Shown one piece after another: positions 25,682-34,417 of a stretch of 64,000 nt of DNA. Under the pieces are notes generated by a model. It was not told the origin of the DNA. It searched no databases and saw nothing but the letters and a program-made list of their open reading frames with translations. Source of the DNA: Massilia sp. R2A-15 (GTDB lineage: Bacteria; Pseudomonadota; Gammaproteobacteria; Burkholderiales; Burkholderiaceae_D); the NCBI RefSeq assembly GCF_030704305.1, contig NZ_CP131935.1:4154001-4218000 (forward strand), read 5' to 3'. The position numbers and the translations under genes are program-made. Every line of letters starts with the position of its first letter. The stretch's first letter is position 1.

Positions 25682-27248
25682 ACCGGACGGCGGGCACGCC
25701 GTGGCCGAAGCGCGCGCACCGGCGGGCCAGCAGCGCATGATCGTGCTGCAGCCGCTCAACCCGCCGGGACTGGCCGACATCCGCATCGACGGCAGCCTGT
25801 TCGCGGTCGGCCGCACCGAAGCGCCGTTCGCCTCCTACCCGGCCGACGTCGTGGCCGACCTGTCGCGCCGCCACGCCCGCATCTTCTGCGAAGGCGGCGC
25901 CGTCTACCTGGCCGACCTCGACAGCAAGAACGGCACCACGGTCAACGGCGCCGCGCTGAAGCAGACCATCACCCGGCTGGGCAACGGCGACGAAATCGGT
26001 TTCGGCCGCGCCCTGTCGTACCGGCTCAAGCTGGTGGAAGGCGGGCCGGCGCCGCCGCCCACGGCCACCCTGGCCAGCCTGACGCTCACGCCCGAATCGC
26101 CGGACTCTGGCCTGCAGCCGATCGTCGTCACCGAATTCCCCTTCCTGATCAGCAAGGCCGACGACACCTTCGCGCGCTACCAGGCCAGCGCGCCGGCGCA
26201 AGTGAACTACCTGTCGCGCCGCCACGCCCACATCTTTCTCAAGCACGGCCGGCCCTTCATCGAAGACCTCGGCAGCACCAACGGCACCTTCGTGGACGGC
26301 ACGCGGCTCGAAGAGCACGCTGTCGCGCTAACGGAGGGCAGCACCGTCGGCTTCGGCGGCCACCACTTCGTCTACCGGCTCAGCGCGCAATGGGACGACC
26401 CGACCGTCGATCCCACCGTCACCCGCTTCGGGGCCGCGGCCGCCGCGCCCGCCATCGACACCGACAAGACCACCTTCGTGGCGGCGGCCGACTCCTTCCT
26501 CGACATCTTCTGCGTCGACCCGCCGCACGAGGAGCCGCGCGCCGAAGCGGCCGAAGTGCCCGCCGCCGAAGCCGCCCGTGCCCGGCCGCAAGGCAGGACC
26601 GCCGCCTTCATCGCCGAACTGAGGGCGGCCATCGGCGGCGAGGACGTGAGCAAGAAGCCCGCCATTCGTCTAGGCCTGATGGCGCTGGCCGCCCTGGTCG
26701 TGGTCACGCTGGCGCTGTACCTGGCCGGCGCGCCGGAGCGCGACGCGCAGGATCTGCTCGCCAGCGGCAACTACGCCAAGGCGGCAGCCGTCGCCACCGA
26801 CGGCCTGGCGCGCGATCCGGACAACCTCACGTTGCGCAACCTCGCCACCCAGGCTCAGCTCAAGGCTAACGTCCCGCGCTGGTCCGCGCTGCTCAAGGCG
26901 CGCCAGTTCACCGCCGCCACATCCGTGGTCGCAACGATGCGGCAAAACGCGCGGCAGAATCCCGAGCTGATGCCGCTGGTGGACGAACTTGCCTGGATCG
27001 GCGACATCGAAAAATTCGTCGCCGCACGCGGCGGCGCCGAGGCCGCATCCAGCAGCCCAGCCGACGCCGCCAGGATCAAACAGATCCTCAAGCAATGGGA
27101 AGACGAGACCGAACTGCACCAGCGCGCCTTCTCCACAATCAGCTCGTACGTGCCCGAGTTTCGCGACACCTACGCGGTTGCGCTAAGCCACGTGCGCAAA
27201 CTTGCCCTGTCGGGCGGAGGACCGGCCCATGAGCAGCAATCCCCTTAA
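25665..27248 (+). CDS. Double-FHA membrane protein
   Basis: It starts inside the end of the preceding gene (ATG 25665 or 25656); about 527 residues. Two FHA domains (about 25-120 and 140-235) show GRTEAPF, SRRHARIFCEG, SKNGTTVNG and then SRRHAHIFLKHG, STNGTFVDG. A linker precedes one membrane helix (about 335-355, LGLMALAALVVVTLALYLAG), and a helical C-terminal part with TPR-like character (ASGNYAKAAAVATDGLARDPDN) lies beyond it, probably in the periplasm. FHA domains would read phosphothreonine made by the locus kinase and carry that signal to the HlyD adaptor or transporter. The next gene overlaps it by 20 bp. Confidence 0.88.
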   Translation: MRPANEPDGGHAVAEARAPAGQQRMIVLQPLNPPGLADIRIDGSLFAVGRTEAPFASYPADVVADLSRRHARIFCEGGAVYLADLDSKNGTTVNGAALKQTITRLGNGDEIGFGRALSYRLKLVEGGPAPPPTATLASLTLTPESPDSGLQPIVVTEFPFLISKADDTFARYQASAPAQVNYLSRRHAHIFLKHGRPFIEDLGSTNGTFVDGTRLEEHAVALTEGSTVGFGGHHFVYRLSAQWDDPTVDPTVTRFGAAAAAPAIDTDKTTFVAAADSFLDIFCVDPPHEEPRAEAAEVPAAEAARARPQGRTAAFIAELRAAIGGEDVSKKPAIRLGLMALAALVVVTLALYLAGAPERDAQDLLASGNYAKAAAVATDGLARDPDNLTLRNLATQAQLKANVPRWSALLKARQFTAATSVVATMRQNARQNPELMPLVDELAWIGDIEKFVAARGGAEAASSSPADAARIKQILKQWEDETELHQRAFSTISSYVPEFRDTYAVALSHVRKLALSGGGPAHEQQSP

Positions 27249-28599
27249 GCCCCTGACCGAAGCGCTGGAGGACCACAGCGCCGAAGGCATCTCGATTCTG
27301 ACCGCCGAACCGTGGCGCTTCACGCGCGCGGTGGTCTACACCATGGTCGGGCTGGTGCTGGCCGGGCTGGCCTGGTCCTTCTTCGGCCACGCCGACGTGA
27401 TGGTCACGGCGCCCGGCACGCTGGTGCCCGCATCCGAGGTGCGGCGGCTGTATGCGCCGATCGACGGCGAGCTGTCCAGCATCTACATCGCCGAAGGTCA
27501 GCCCGTGCTCAAGGGCGACGTGGTGGCGCGGATCTACGCGCGCGGCGCGATCGAAGCGGCCAAGAACGCCCTCGAAGCGCGGCTCAAGCTGGAAGACGCC
27601 GAACGCGAATGGAAAGAATTCCCCGAAAAGAAAGCGCTGATGGAGCGCCGCGCCGCCGCGCTCAAGGAAGCGACCGCCGTCGAAGAAAAGCAGCACGAAC
27701 GGCGCCTGGCCGAAGGCACCAGCAAGGTCACCGCGGGCCAGCAAGCGCAAGTCCAGGAAGCGCGCACCAACATGGACGACGCCAGGCGCGCGCGCGATGC
27801 CGCCAAGGACGAGGCCGACAAATACACGCGCCTGTTCGCCATGGCCGGCGGCGGCGGCGTGTCGCAGTTGCAGGTCGAACAAAAGAAAAACGCCCTGCTG
27901 GCCGCGGAGAACGCCATGCGCGTCGCGCAGGCCCGCTTCAGCGAACTGAACGCGCGGCAAAGCCTCGAGTTCACCCAAGCCAAGTCGCAGCTCGAGACCA
28001 GCGGGCAGGAACTGACCAAGCTGCGACTGCAATCCGAATCGGCGGACCGCGAGGTGGCCAACGCCGAGGACAAGCTCAAGCTGCAAGTGCAGACGGCGCG
28101 GCTGGTGGCGGATGCTGCGGCGCGCATCAAGTTCGAAAACATCGACAAGGACAACTTCCTGCTGATCGTCGCGCCGGTGGACGGCGTGATCACGGACGTG
28201 ACGTCGACGCAGCCCGGCGACAAGATCCAGGCCAACTCGCCGCTGGGCGGCATCGCGCCGAAGGATGCGAAGCCGATCCTGAAGATCGAGATCGCCGAGA
28301 ACGACCGCGGCTTCCTGCGCGAGGGACTGCCGGTGCAGATCAAGTTCAACGCGTTTCCGTACCAGCGTTACGGGCTGATCAAGGGCACGCTGCAATTCAT
28401 CTCGCCGGCGACCAAGGTGTCGGCGGTGACCAAACAGCCCGTGTACGAGGGTCGAATCGCGCTAGAAGCGGATCACTATCGCGTTGGCAATACTTCATAC
28501 CCGCTGCGATATGGGATGGCGGCGGTGGCAGAGATCGTGGTACGCGAACGGAGGATGATTGATCTGGCCTTGGACCCGTTCAGGCAAATCGGCGGTTGA
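27229..28599 (+). CDS. HlyD-type membrane-fusion (adaptor) protein of the type I exporter
   Basis: The ATG at 27229 with ggcggagg upstream gives 456 residues. A single N-terminal membrane helix (about 38-55, VVYTMVGLVLAGLAWSFFG) is followed by a lipoyl half-motif (APIDGELSSIYIAEGQPVLKG), a long coiled coil (about 110-300) and the second lipoyl/beta-barrel part (IVAPVDGVITDV, RYGLIKGTLQFISP, YPLRYGMAAVAEIVV). Such adaptors link the inner-membrane ABC exporter to the outer-membrane channel. It ends the operon and the accessory locus; only a palindrome separates it from the convergent helicase gene. Confidence 0.93.
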   Translation: MSSNPLKPLTEALEDHSAEGISILTAEPWRFTRAVVYTMVGLVLAGLAWSFFGHADVMVTAPGTLVPASEVRRLYAPIDGELSSIYIAEGQPVLKGDVVARIYARGAIEAAKNALEARLKLEDAEREWKEFPEKKALMERRAAALKEATAVEEKQHERRLAEGTSKVTAGQQAQVQEARTNMDDARRARDAAKDEADKYTRLFAMAGGGGVSQLQVEQKKNALLAAENAMRVAQARFSELNARQSLEFTQAKSQLETSGQELTKLRLQSESADREVANAEDKLKLQVQTARLVADAAARIKFENIDKDNFLLIVAPVDGVITDVTSTQPGDKIQANSPLGGIAPKDAKPILKIEIAENDRGFLREGLPVQIKFNAFPYQRYGLIKGTLQFISPATKVSAVTKQPVYEGRIALEADHYRVGNTSYPLRYGMAAVAEIVVRERRMIDLALDPFRQIGG

Positions 28600-28610
28600 G
28601 TCACCGATCC

Positions 28611-28637
28611 GGGCTCAGGTCCGCCGGACCTGACCCC
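28611..28637. repeat. Family-A palindrome
   Basis: A variant copy (gggctcaggtccgccgg...) lies between the convergent HlyD and helicase genes and may terminate both. Confidence 0.8.
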
Positions 28638-28678
28638 GGCTTTGTCCCCGCAGCCGGCCGCACCTTGTCGTCTCTTTG

Positions 28679-31600
28679 CTAACCCATCCTCAATACGCTG
28701 AATTGGCTAAATGCCGCCGCGGGCAGCGGGATATAGAGTTTCCAAGTGATATTCATGGGCCGCTCGCCGTGGGTGTTCTGAAAAATCGTTGGTCCGCAAG
28801 CTAGGTATGGGCTCTCCGAATCAGGGCGAACAAACAGCTGGTACGACCAACCGTTAGCTTTCTCACCCACACTCTCGAGATACTGGCGCCCGATCGGCGT
28901 AGTCGGCGCCGCACTATTTTGGGACTGCCAATGGAACAAATCGTGGCTGATCGCATAATCGTGATACGCCACCGATTCGTGGAAGCCGCTACGCTTGTCC
29001 AGCGTTACAAACATCAGCTCGAGCTTACGGTCCTTGAGTCGCAACACGCCGGTATTGAAGAGCGGCCGGGCGGAGGCGGTGAGAAATCCCACCGCCGTGA
29101 GGATTTCATTGAGGCGATAATGCCCGTGAAGACAGAGCGGTGCGAACTCAAGGCCCGGAATGGGCGCCGAATGGGGTAATGCATTCGCATTTAAAACTTT
29201 CGCCAACTCTGCTAACTCATGCGCGCTGTTCGGATTGGCTAGCAAGCGCTGCGCGAAGGCCGCTCCGCTTCCAACCCGACTTGCGGTCCCGTCCACCTGA
29301 TACGCTAACATTTGCAAGCGCAAGGCTTGTTCGCCATCCAGCGCCAGCTCATCAGGCGCCTCCTCCACAATCCGCGACATCAAGGCAATTTGAGATGGAT
29401 CGCTGCTGTGCAACAACGCCGCGAATCGCCGACCAAAATATTCCTCTTCTGCTCCGACATCTTGGACCGCCAATCCGGCGGCGCGACGCAAAGCAGCCCA
29501 TCCGCTATTTCCCTTGCCACGGTAGATGTCGCCAATACTCAGCGCTTGATCGTGTAGGAACTCAGCGAGGCTGACATTTTGGTGCCCTCTCAAGCTCACG
29601 TATGCCTGAAGCTCACGTGTGAGACGCGCCCAATTTTGATTGATGAGTGTGCGAAGATTGTGGAGAATTTGCTCGCGGCTTTGCCTCTGCAACTGAATAT
29701 GACAACCAGGCGGCAGTTGATTGAAGCCGTTCTCCACGCCGTCGATCAGCTGGCGACGATTCAAGCCCGTCATCTGCCCAAGCAGATGGTCAAAGCGAAA
29801 CTCGCTCGAATACTGGCCAACGAAGTCGAGAATCAAGCAGCTTTCCTTGCCAGGAGACAGGCGCAAGCCACGCCCAATTTGCTGTTGGAACAAAACCGGA
29901 CTCTGGGTTGGCCGCAACAGAAGCAGCGTATCGACAGTGGGGATATCGACGCCCTCATTGAACAAGTCGACCGTAACTAGCACGCAGACCTTTCCGGCCG
30001 CGAGCGCGACGGGCGCGTACTCCCGTTCGGATGTTGACGATTGACCAGTAACACACAGCGCTGGTATGCCCGCGGCGTTGAATTTCTTTGTCATGAATTC
30101 TGCGTGTCTAACACTCACGCAAAACGCAATGGCCCTACCCTTTCGAGGATCAGCGCAGAGACGAGCCCACTCGTTGATGATGAGGCGCGCACGAATTTCA
30201 TTTCCGGTGAGGACATTGTCGAGCATTGCTGCCTCACCCGGCTGTCTCCATGGGATATCGCGCAGATTCGTCGGGTCATCGCATGCGAAGTATTCAAACG
30301 GCGCAAGCAGTTGCAAGTCGAGTGCGTGCCAGAGGCGAAGCTCAACTGCGGGACTTCCGTCGGGACGGGGATCGAAATACACGGAAATCGGCCTGCCATC
30401 ACTTCGCTCCGGCGTCGCGGTCAGTCCGATCAGGATCGTTGGCTTGATGCGCGTTGCAATGGCGTCAAAGCTGTTAGCAGCCATCCGGTGGCATTCATCA
30501 AAGACCACCGCGTGCCAGTAGTCTGCTCCATAACGATGGAGTAACTCCTTACGGTGGACGCTCTCGATGGTGGCGAAAAGATGGTCGGGACTACCCAGCG
30601 CGTGGTCGCCGCTAAGGAGCTGACCGAAACCTCCGTCGCGCAATACCTCGCGATAAGTCTTTATCGCTTGTTGGAGTATTTCGATTCGGTGGGCCACGAA
30701 CAGCAAGCGAGGGCGACCGCCGTATTTGTTGCAGATTCGCTGATAGTCAAACGCCGCCACGATAGTTTTGCCGGTACCTGTCGCCGCAACGACAAGATTT
30801 CGCATACGCCCATGCTCGCGTTCAGCTTGCAACTGCTCGAGCATTTCTAGCTGATAGTTCTTCGGCTGAAGGTCGAAGAAACTGAACACATTTGCCGCCT
30901 GCTCCGACTTGCTGCCACCTTTTTCTTGAGCGATCGCTGCATCGAGCGCCGTGCGGTGCTCGGGGTTGTTCGGGTCGTAAAGCACAAACTCTTTGTCGTG
31001 CCACAGCGTCTCGAAATGGGCTTGCGCTTGCGAGAACATTGGACCCTGGCCGCGCTCGGCGAACTTGACGGTCCATTCCAATCCGCCAGCGAGTGCGGCT
31101 TGCGTTAGATTCGCGCTACCGACGTAGGCTGTGCCAAAGCCGCTGTTACGCTCAAAAATCCAAGCCTTCGCGTGTAACCGTGTGCGCCGTCCGTCAAGCG
31201 AGATTCGCACCTCGCAATTTGGCAGCCGCGCTAACTCGTCGACGGCTTGCGCCTCGGTCGCACCGATATAAGTGGTCGTAAGAATGCGCATTCGTGCGCG
31301 TGATTTTCCGGCGCCATCCACCGCCGTAATGCTATGCAAAATATCGCGAATCTTGCGAATGCCGGAAACGGTGATGAAACTCATGAGTATGTCTACGCGG
31401 TCGCTACTTGCTAACTCATGACGCAGTTCAGACAGCAGTGCCGGCGACGCTTTGGCCGCGGTGAAAAGCCAAGGCGAAGTTATGCCGGTATCAGGTACAG
31501 TTGGCGCCGTGCGCTGGCGGTGAATCGCGGTGAGCTGTTGTGGAGGACTCGCAAGCAGGCGAACATTCGCTCCGAAGTCTGATGTCGGAAATTGACTCGC

Positions 31601-31888
31601 GAGACGACTTCTGAGATCGACTAGCATCGCGTTGACGAACTCCAGCTGCAGTTGAAGGCGAGTCGGTCGCCCCTCCAGCTCAGCCGCCTCGTCAGTCTGT
31701 CGCGGTGAAATCTCTTGAAGGACGCTTGCAAGTTGATCTGCGAGAGCGTCTGCCAAGCGCCGCGCGCCATCGGCAGCGTCAATCGATCCAAGCGTCCTCT
31801 GGCCTAACGAAATCTGCTGTGCCAGGGTTAGAGCTAAGTCTTCGGTAAGAAGTTCGTCGTAGAGACCGTCAGGTAGCAAATTCGTCAT
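28679..31888 (-). CDS. SF2 helicase with phospholipase-D-type nuclease domain and DUF3427-like C-terminus
   Basis: The 1069 residues contain an N-terminal helical region, a PLD-like domain (about 135-305; HAKAWIF followed by GSANLTQAAL) and a DEAD/DEAH helicase core (about 345-700). The core shows AATGTGKT, FDECHRMA, GLTATPERSDG, NEGVDIPTVD and QQIGRGLR. A long C-terminal region (about 710-1069) matches what I know of DUF3427 proteins (GWSYQLFVRPDSESPY). The fusion looks like a single-protein restriction or phage-defence enzyme, but that is inference. Codon use is visibly less GC-biased than in neighbouring genes, which suggests horizontal origin. Confidence 0.85.
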   Translation of the reverse strand: MTNLLPDGLYDELLTEDLALTLAQQISLGQRTLGSIDAADGARRLADALADQLASVLQEISPRQTDEAAELEGRPTRLQLQLEFVNAMLVDLRSRLASQFPTSDFGANVRLLASPPQQLTAIHRQRTAPTVPDTGITSPWLFTAAKASPALLSELRHELASSDRVDILMSFITVSGIRKIRDILHSITAVDGAGKSRARMRILTTTYIGATEAQAVDELARLPNCEVRISLDGRRTRLHAKAWIFERNSGFGTAYVGSANLTQAALAGGLEWTVKFAERGQGPMFSQAQAHFETLWHDKEFVLYDPNNPEHRTALDAAIAQEKGGSKSEQAANVFSFFDLQPKNYQLEMLEQLQAEREHGRMRNLVVAATGTGKTIVAAFDYQRICNKYGGRPRLLFVAHRIEILQQAIKTYREVLRDGGFGQLLSGDHALGSPDHLFATIESVHRKELLHRYGADYWHAVVFDECHRMAANSFDAIATRIKPTILIGLTATPERSDGRPISVYFDPRPDGSPAVELRLWHALDLQLLAPFEYFACDDPTNLRDIPWRQPGEAAMLDNVLTGNEIRARLIINEWARLCADPRKGRAIAFCVSVRHAEFMTKKFNAAGIPALCVTGQSSTSEREYAPVALAAGKVCVLVTVDLFNEGVDIPTVDTLLLLRPTQSPVLFQQQIGRGLRLSPGKESCLILDFVGQYSSEFRFDHLLGQMTGLNRRQLIDGVENGFNQLPPGCHIQLQRQSREQILHNLRTLINQNWARLTRELQAYVSLRGHQNVSLAEFLHDQALSIGDIYRGKGNSGWAALRRAAGLAVQDVGAEEEYFGRRFAALLHSSDPSQIALMSRIVEEAPDELALDGEQALRLQMLAYQVDGTASRVGSGAAFAQRLLANPNSAHELAELAKVLNANALPHSAPIPGLEFAPLCLHGHYRLNEILTAVGFLTASARPLFNTGVLRLKDRKLELMFVTLDKRSGFHESVAYHDYAISHDLFHWQSQNSAAPTTPIGRQYLESVGEKANGWSYQLFVRPDSESPYLACGPTIFQNTHGERPMNITWKLYIPLPAAAFSQFSVLRMG

Positions 31889-31983
31889 AGATATCAGAAC
31901 GACAAAATTTCAGTGTAACCCGTCGTAGTTCTGATAGGAAAATTTCTTCAGCTGTTTTCCCCGAAGGCGTGGGTGCCAGACGA

Positions 31984-32598
31984 TCAGGCCTTATCGGCAT
32001 CAATCGCCGCGATGATTTCATTCACCTTGTCGATCGCGACCTGGTTGCCCTTCTCTGCGGCCAGGACGTACAAGGTCAGCGCTTGATCGAAGTTCTGCTC
32101 GACGCCCACACCGTAGAAGTACATCGACGCCAGGTTGCATTCGGCTACCGCATTGCCCTGCGCGGCTGCGCGCTGGAACCATTCCGCCGCTTTCACCACA
32201 TCCTGCTCGACGCCCTGCCCGTTGTCGTACATGACGCCAAGATTGGTCTGCGCCGAGGCATGCCCCGCTGATGCGGCGCGCTCCAGCCACGCCAGCGCCT
32301 GCGCGTAGTCCTGCTCCACACCGCGGCCGAGGTCGTACATCACGCTCAGGTTGTACTGCGCCAACGTGTTGCCTTTTTCCGCAGCCTGCTTGTACCAGCG
32401 CACCGCTTCTTCGAGGTTGACCGGAATGCCGGCGGCGCCCTCGTGCAGCACGCCCAGGTTGTACTCGGCAATGTCGTTGCCCTGCTCTGCCAGCGCCTGG
32501 AGCAGCTGCATCGCCTTGGCGCCGTCGCCAGCCTCGACGGCCGCGATCGCCTCGCTCAGTTGCTGATCGACTGCGCTTTGTTCTTTTGCTGCTGCCAT
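31984..32598 (-). CDS. Sel1-like tetratricopeptide repeat protein, 204 aa
   Basis: The start at 32598 has aggag upstream; the longer upstream frame runs through an operator-like spacer. After a short helical lead (MAAAKEQSAVDQQLSEAIAA), four to five Sel1 repeats of 36 residues follow: AEYNLGVLHEGAAGIPVN, AQYNLSVMYDLGRGVEQD, AQTNLGVMYDNGQGVEQD, AECNLASMYFYGVGVEQN. Sel1 proteins are adaptor solenoids. There is no signal peptide, so it acts in the cytoplasm. The gene stands alone behind the helicase gene's 5' end on the same strand. Confidence 0.88.
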   Translation of the reverse strand: MAAAKEQSAVDQQLSEAIAAVEAGDGAKAMQLLQALAEQGNDIAEYNLGVLHEGAAGIPVNLEEAVRWYKQAAEKGNTLAQYNLSVMYDLGRGVEQDYAQALAWLERAASAGHASAQTNLGVMYDNGQGVEQDVVKAAEWFQRAAAQGNAVAECNLASMYFYGVGVEQNFDQALTLYVLAAEKGNQVAIDKVNEIIAAIDADKA

Positions 32599-32708
32599 CG
32601 GTAAGGCTCCTGTCGGAATTCGAATCGCGCTAAGGGCGCGCGTACACAACTGCAAGCTTCTACGATATTTTTCATCCTTGCAATGAAAGTTTGCCAACTT
32701 ACCTCGAA

Positions 32709-32727
32709 TTGCAAATGAAATTTGCAA
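32709..32727. promoter_or_regulatory. Perfect dyad upstream of the Sel1 gene
   Basis: The sequence ttgcaaat-gaa-atttgcaa is an 8-bp perfect inverted repeat with a 3-bp spacer, 111 bp upstream of the Sel1 start and in an AT-rich stretch. The form is that of an operator. No regulator gene is adjacent. Confidence 0.4.
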
Positions 32728-32818
32728 CAACGGGCTGGGTGGCAGGGAAGATGGGGGCTGCAGGACCAGAGCCCGGATATGGCGTGCCTTACAAGACGCA
32801 CCGGGTGGCGTCAAATTA

Positions 32819-32845
32819 GGGGTCAGGTCCGCAGGACCAGACCCC
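32819..32845. repeat. Family-A palindrome (with a degenerate copy just upstream)
   Basis: A perfect 27-bp copy lies 9 bp behind the depolymerase stop codon; a decayed copy (ggggctgcaggaccagagccc) is at about 32754-32774. Confidence 0.85.
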
Positions 32846-32853
32846 GGGCGCGA

Positions 32854-34062
32854 TCAGGGGCAACTGCCGTAGGCGTAGTAGCCGGCCGAGGTGCGCCGCA
32901 CGTCGGTGTAGGCCGCGGTCGAGTAATAGCCGAGGTACTGGTTGGAGTTGGTGGCGTACACCTGGCCGTCGCCGCCGATATACGCGCGGCCGTAGTACAC
33001 GTGCCAGTAGTTGCTGTCGTACCAGTGGCCGCACGTATATGGGGCGGCCACGTTGCCGCTGACGATGCGGTCGATCATCGTCTTGATCGCCACCATTTGC
33101 CCGCCGCTCTTGGCCGGGAAGTTGACGTCATCGTAGCCCCACCAGTCCCAGCAGCCGTTCGGGTTCGCCGCCGTCGAAGTCGCCTGCGGATACAGCACGA
33201 TCATGTTGTTGGTGTCCGCCCAGCGGTTGTAGCCGGTGTTCTGGTAATAGTTGACGCCCACCGTGGCGACGTTCTGCTTGCAACCGTGGAAGGCCACGTG
33301 CAGCTTGCAGGCCTGCCCCTCGGCGCAACTGGCGGGCACGTAGGCGTAGCCGCTGCTGGCCATGCCGTGCGTGTTGGGATTGAAATTGCCCCAGAAGGCG
33401 GCCTGGTCGAAATTGATGAAGGTGCCGGAGAGCGTGCTGACGTTCTTGGCGTTCAGCGGGCCGTAGATCCACTTGAGGATTTCGCCGGCGGTGTCGAAGT
33501 TGCAGTTGTTGACGTAGGGCGAGCCGTTGACGCTGCAGGCGTTGCCGAAGAAGTCGGTCGGCATCGAATGCTCGGCGGCCAGTGTGTTCTTGTAGAAGAT
33601 GTTGGCCGCGTTGATGTAGTGGGCGTACATCGAATTCAGGTCGTTCATCACCGGCTGCCTGACGGTGGAGTCGAGTGTGCCGGAAAACAGGTAGACCCTG
33701 GCGCCGGCCAGGTTGCTGGTGGGGTCGATGTAGCCGTTGCCGGACCAGGTGTCGATCACCGATTCGAGGTAGGAGAGGTTGCGCGATCCGGTATCGGCCA
33801 TGCACGGGCCGGTGGCGATGGAGACGTTGCCTTGCGAGCAGTAGACCGGGCCGCCGGCGACGATGCCGGCGCCTTTTTTGATCGTCTTCGAATATGCGAA
33901 GTGCATCTGGGCGGCCATGTACCCGCCGGACGACAGGCCGGAGACGGAAACGTCGTTGGTGCTGACGTTGTACTTGGGGAGGACGACCACGGCGCCCAAA
34001 GCGCTTGCGCTGAGCAGGCTGGCAAGCAGGGCGGCGGTGAGGGAGGTGAGGCGAAGGTCCAT
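32854..34062 (-). CDS. Secreted poly(3-hydroxybutyrate) depolymerase-family esterase
   Basis: The start at 34062 (MDLRLTSLTAALLASLLSASALG) gives 402 residues with a clear signal peptide. The lipase-box Ser lies in SGLSSGGYMAAQMHFAYS, near residue 47, and the oxyanion segment is VAFHGCKQNV. Several Cys (CSVNG, NNCNFD, GCWDWWGYDD) suggest disulphides in an exported enzyme. Family members cleave PHB or short-chain esters. The C-terminal about 50 residues (YYGRAYIGGDGQVYATNSNQ) look like a separate small binding domain. A Massilia-type bacterium would use it to degrade external polyester. Confidence 0.85.
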   Translation of the reverse strand: MDLRLTSLTAALLASLLSASALGAVVVLPKYNVSTNDVSVSGLSSGGYMAAQMHFAYSKTIKKGAGIVAGGPVYCSQGNVSIATGPCMADTGSRNLSYLESVIDTWSGNGYIDPTSNLAGARVYLFSGTLDSTVRQPVMNDLNSMYAHYINAANIFYKNTLAAEHSMPTDFFGNACSVNGSPYVNNCNFDTAGEILKWIYGPLNAKNVSTLSGTFINFDQAAFWGNFNPNTHGMASSGYAYVPASCAEGQACKLHVAFHGCKQNVATVGVNYYQNTGYNRWADTNNMIVLYPQATSTAANPNGCWDWWGYDDVNFPAKSGGQMVAIKTMIDRIVSGNVAAPYTCGHWYDSNYWHVYYGRAYIGGDGQVYATNSNQYLGYYSTAAYTDVRRTSAGYYAYGSCP

Positions 34063-34196
34063 GCAGTCTCCTATCGTTGTTGTGAGTTCGATGCAGGGTG
34101 ACGCGGCTGGCGGCTGAGGTAAGGAAGCCAATGCCAGAATAGGCGTCGGCTGAGGATTGTCAAGCGGATAGAAATGGCGCGGGGACGGGGCAAGAT

Positions 34197-34398
34197 GGGG
34201 TCAGGTCCTCAGGACCAGACCCCGGTTTGCGGGCGGCGCGGGCCGACATCGTTGCGGTGGCGGTTCGGCGGCGCGTTCAACTTCGGGGTCAGGTCCGGCG
34301 GACCTGACCCCTTCTTTCAGGCGGCGCGGGCCGAAATCGTTGCGCCGGCAAGTCGGAGGCGTGTCCGACGGCGGGGTCTGGTTCTGCGAACCTGACCC
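34197..34398. repeat. Three family-A palindromes in a non-coding spacer
   Basis: Copies at 34197-34223, 34285-34311 and 34373-34398 are spaced 88 bp apart. The intervening sequence is itself repeated (gcggcgcgggccga), so the spacer is a tandem duplication of an 88-bp unit. I see no gene in 34063-34417. Confidence 0.88.
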
Positions 34399-34417
34399 AT
34401 CTTGCAGGCGCCGCGGG

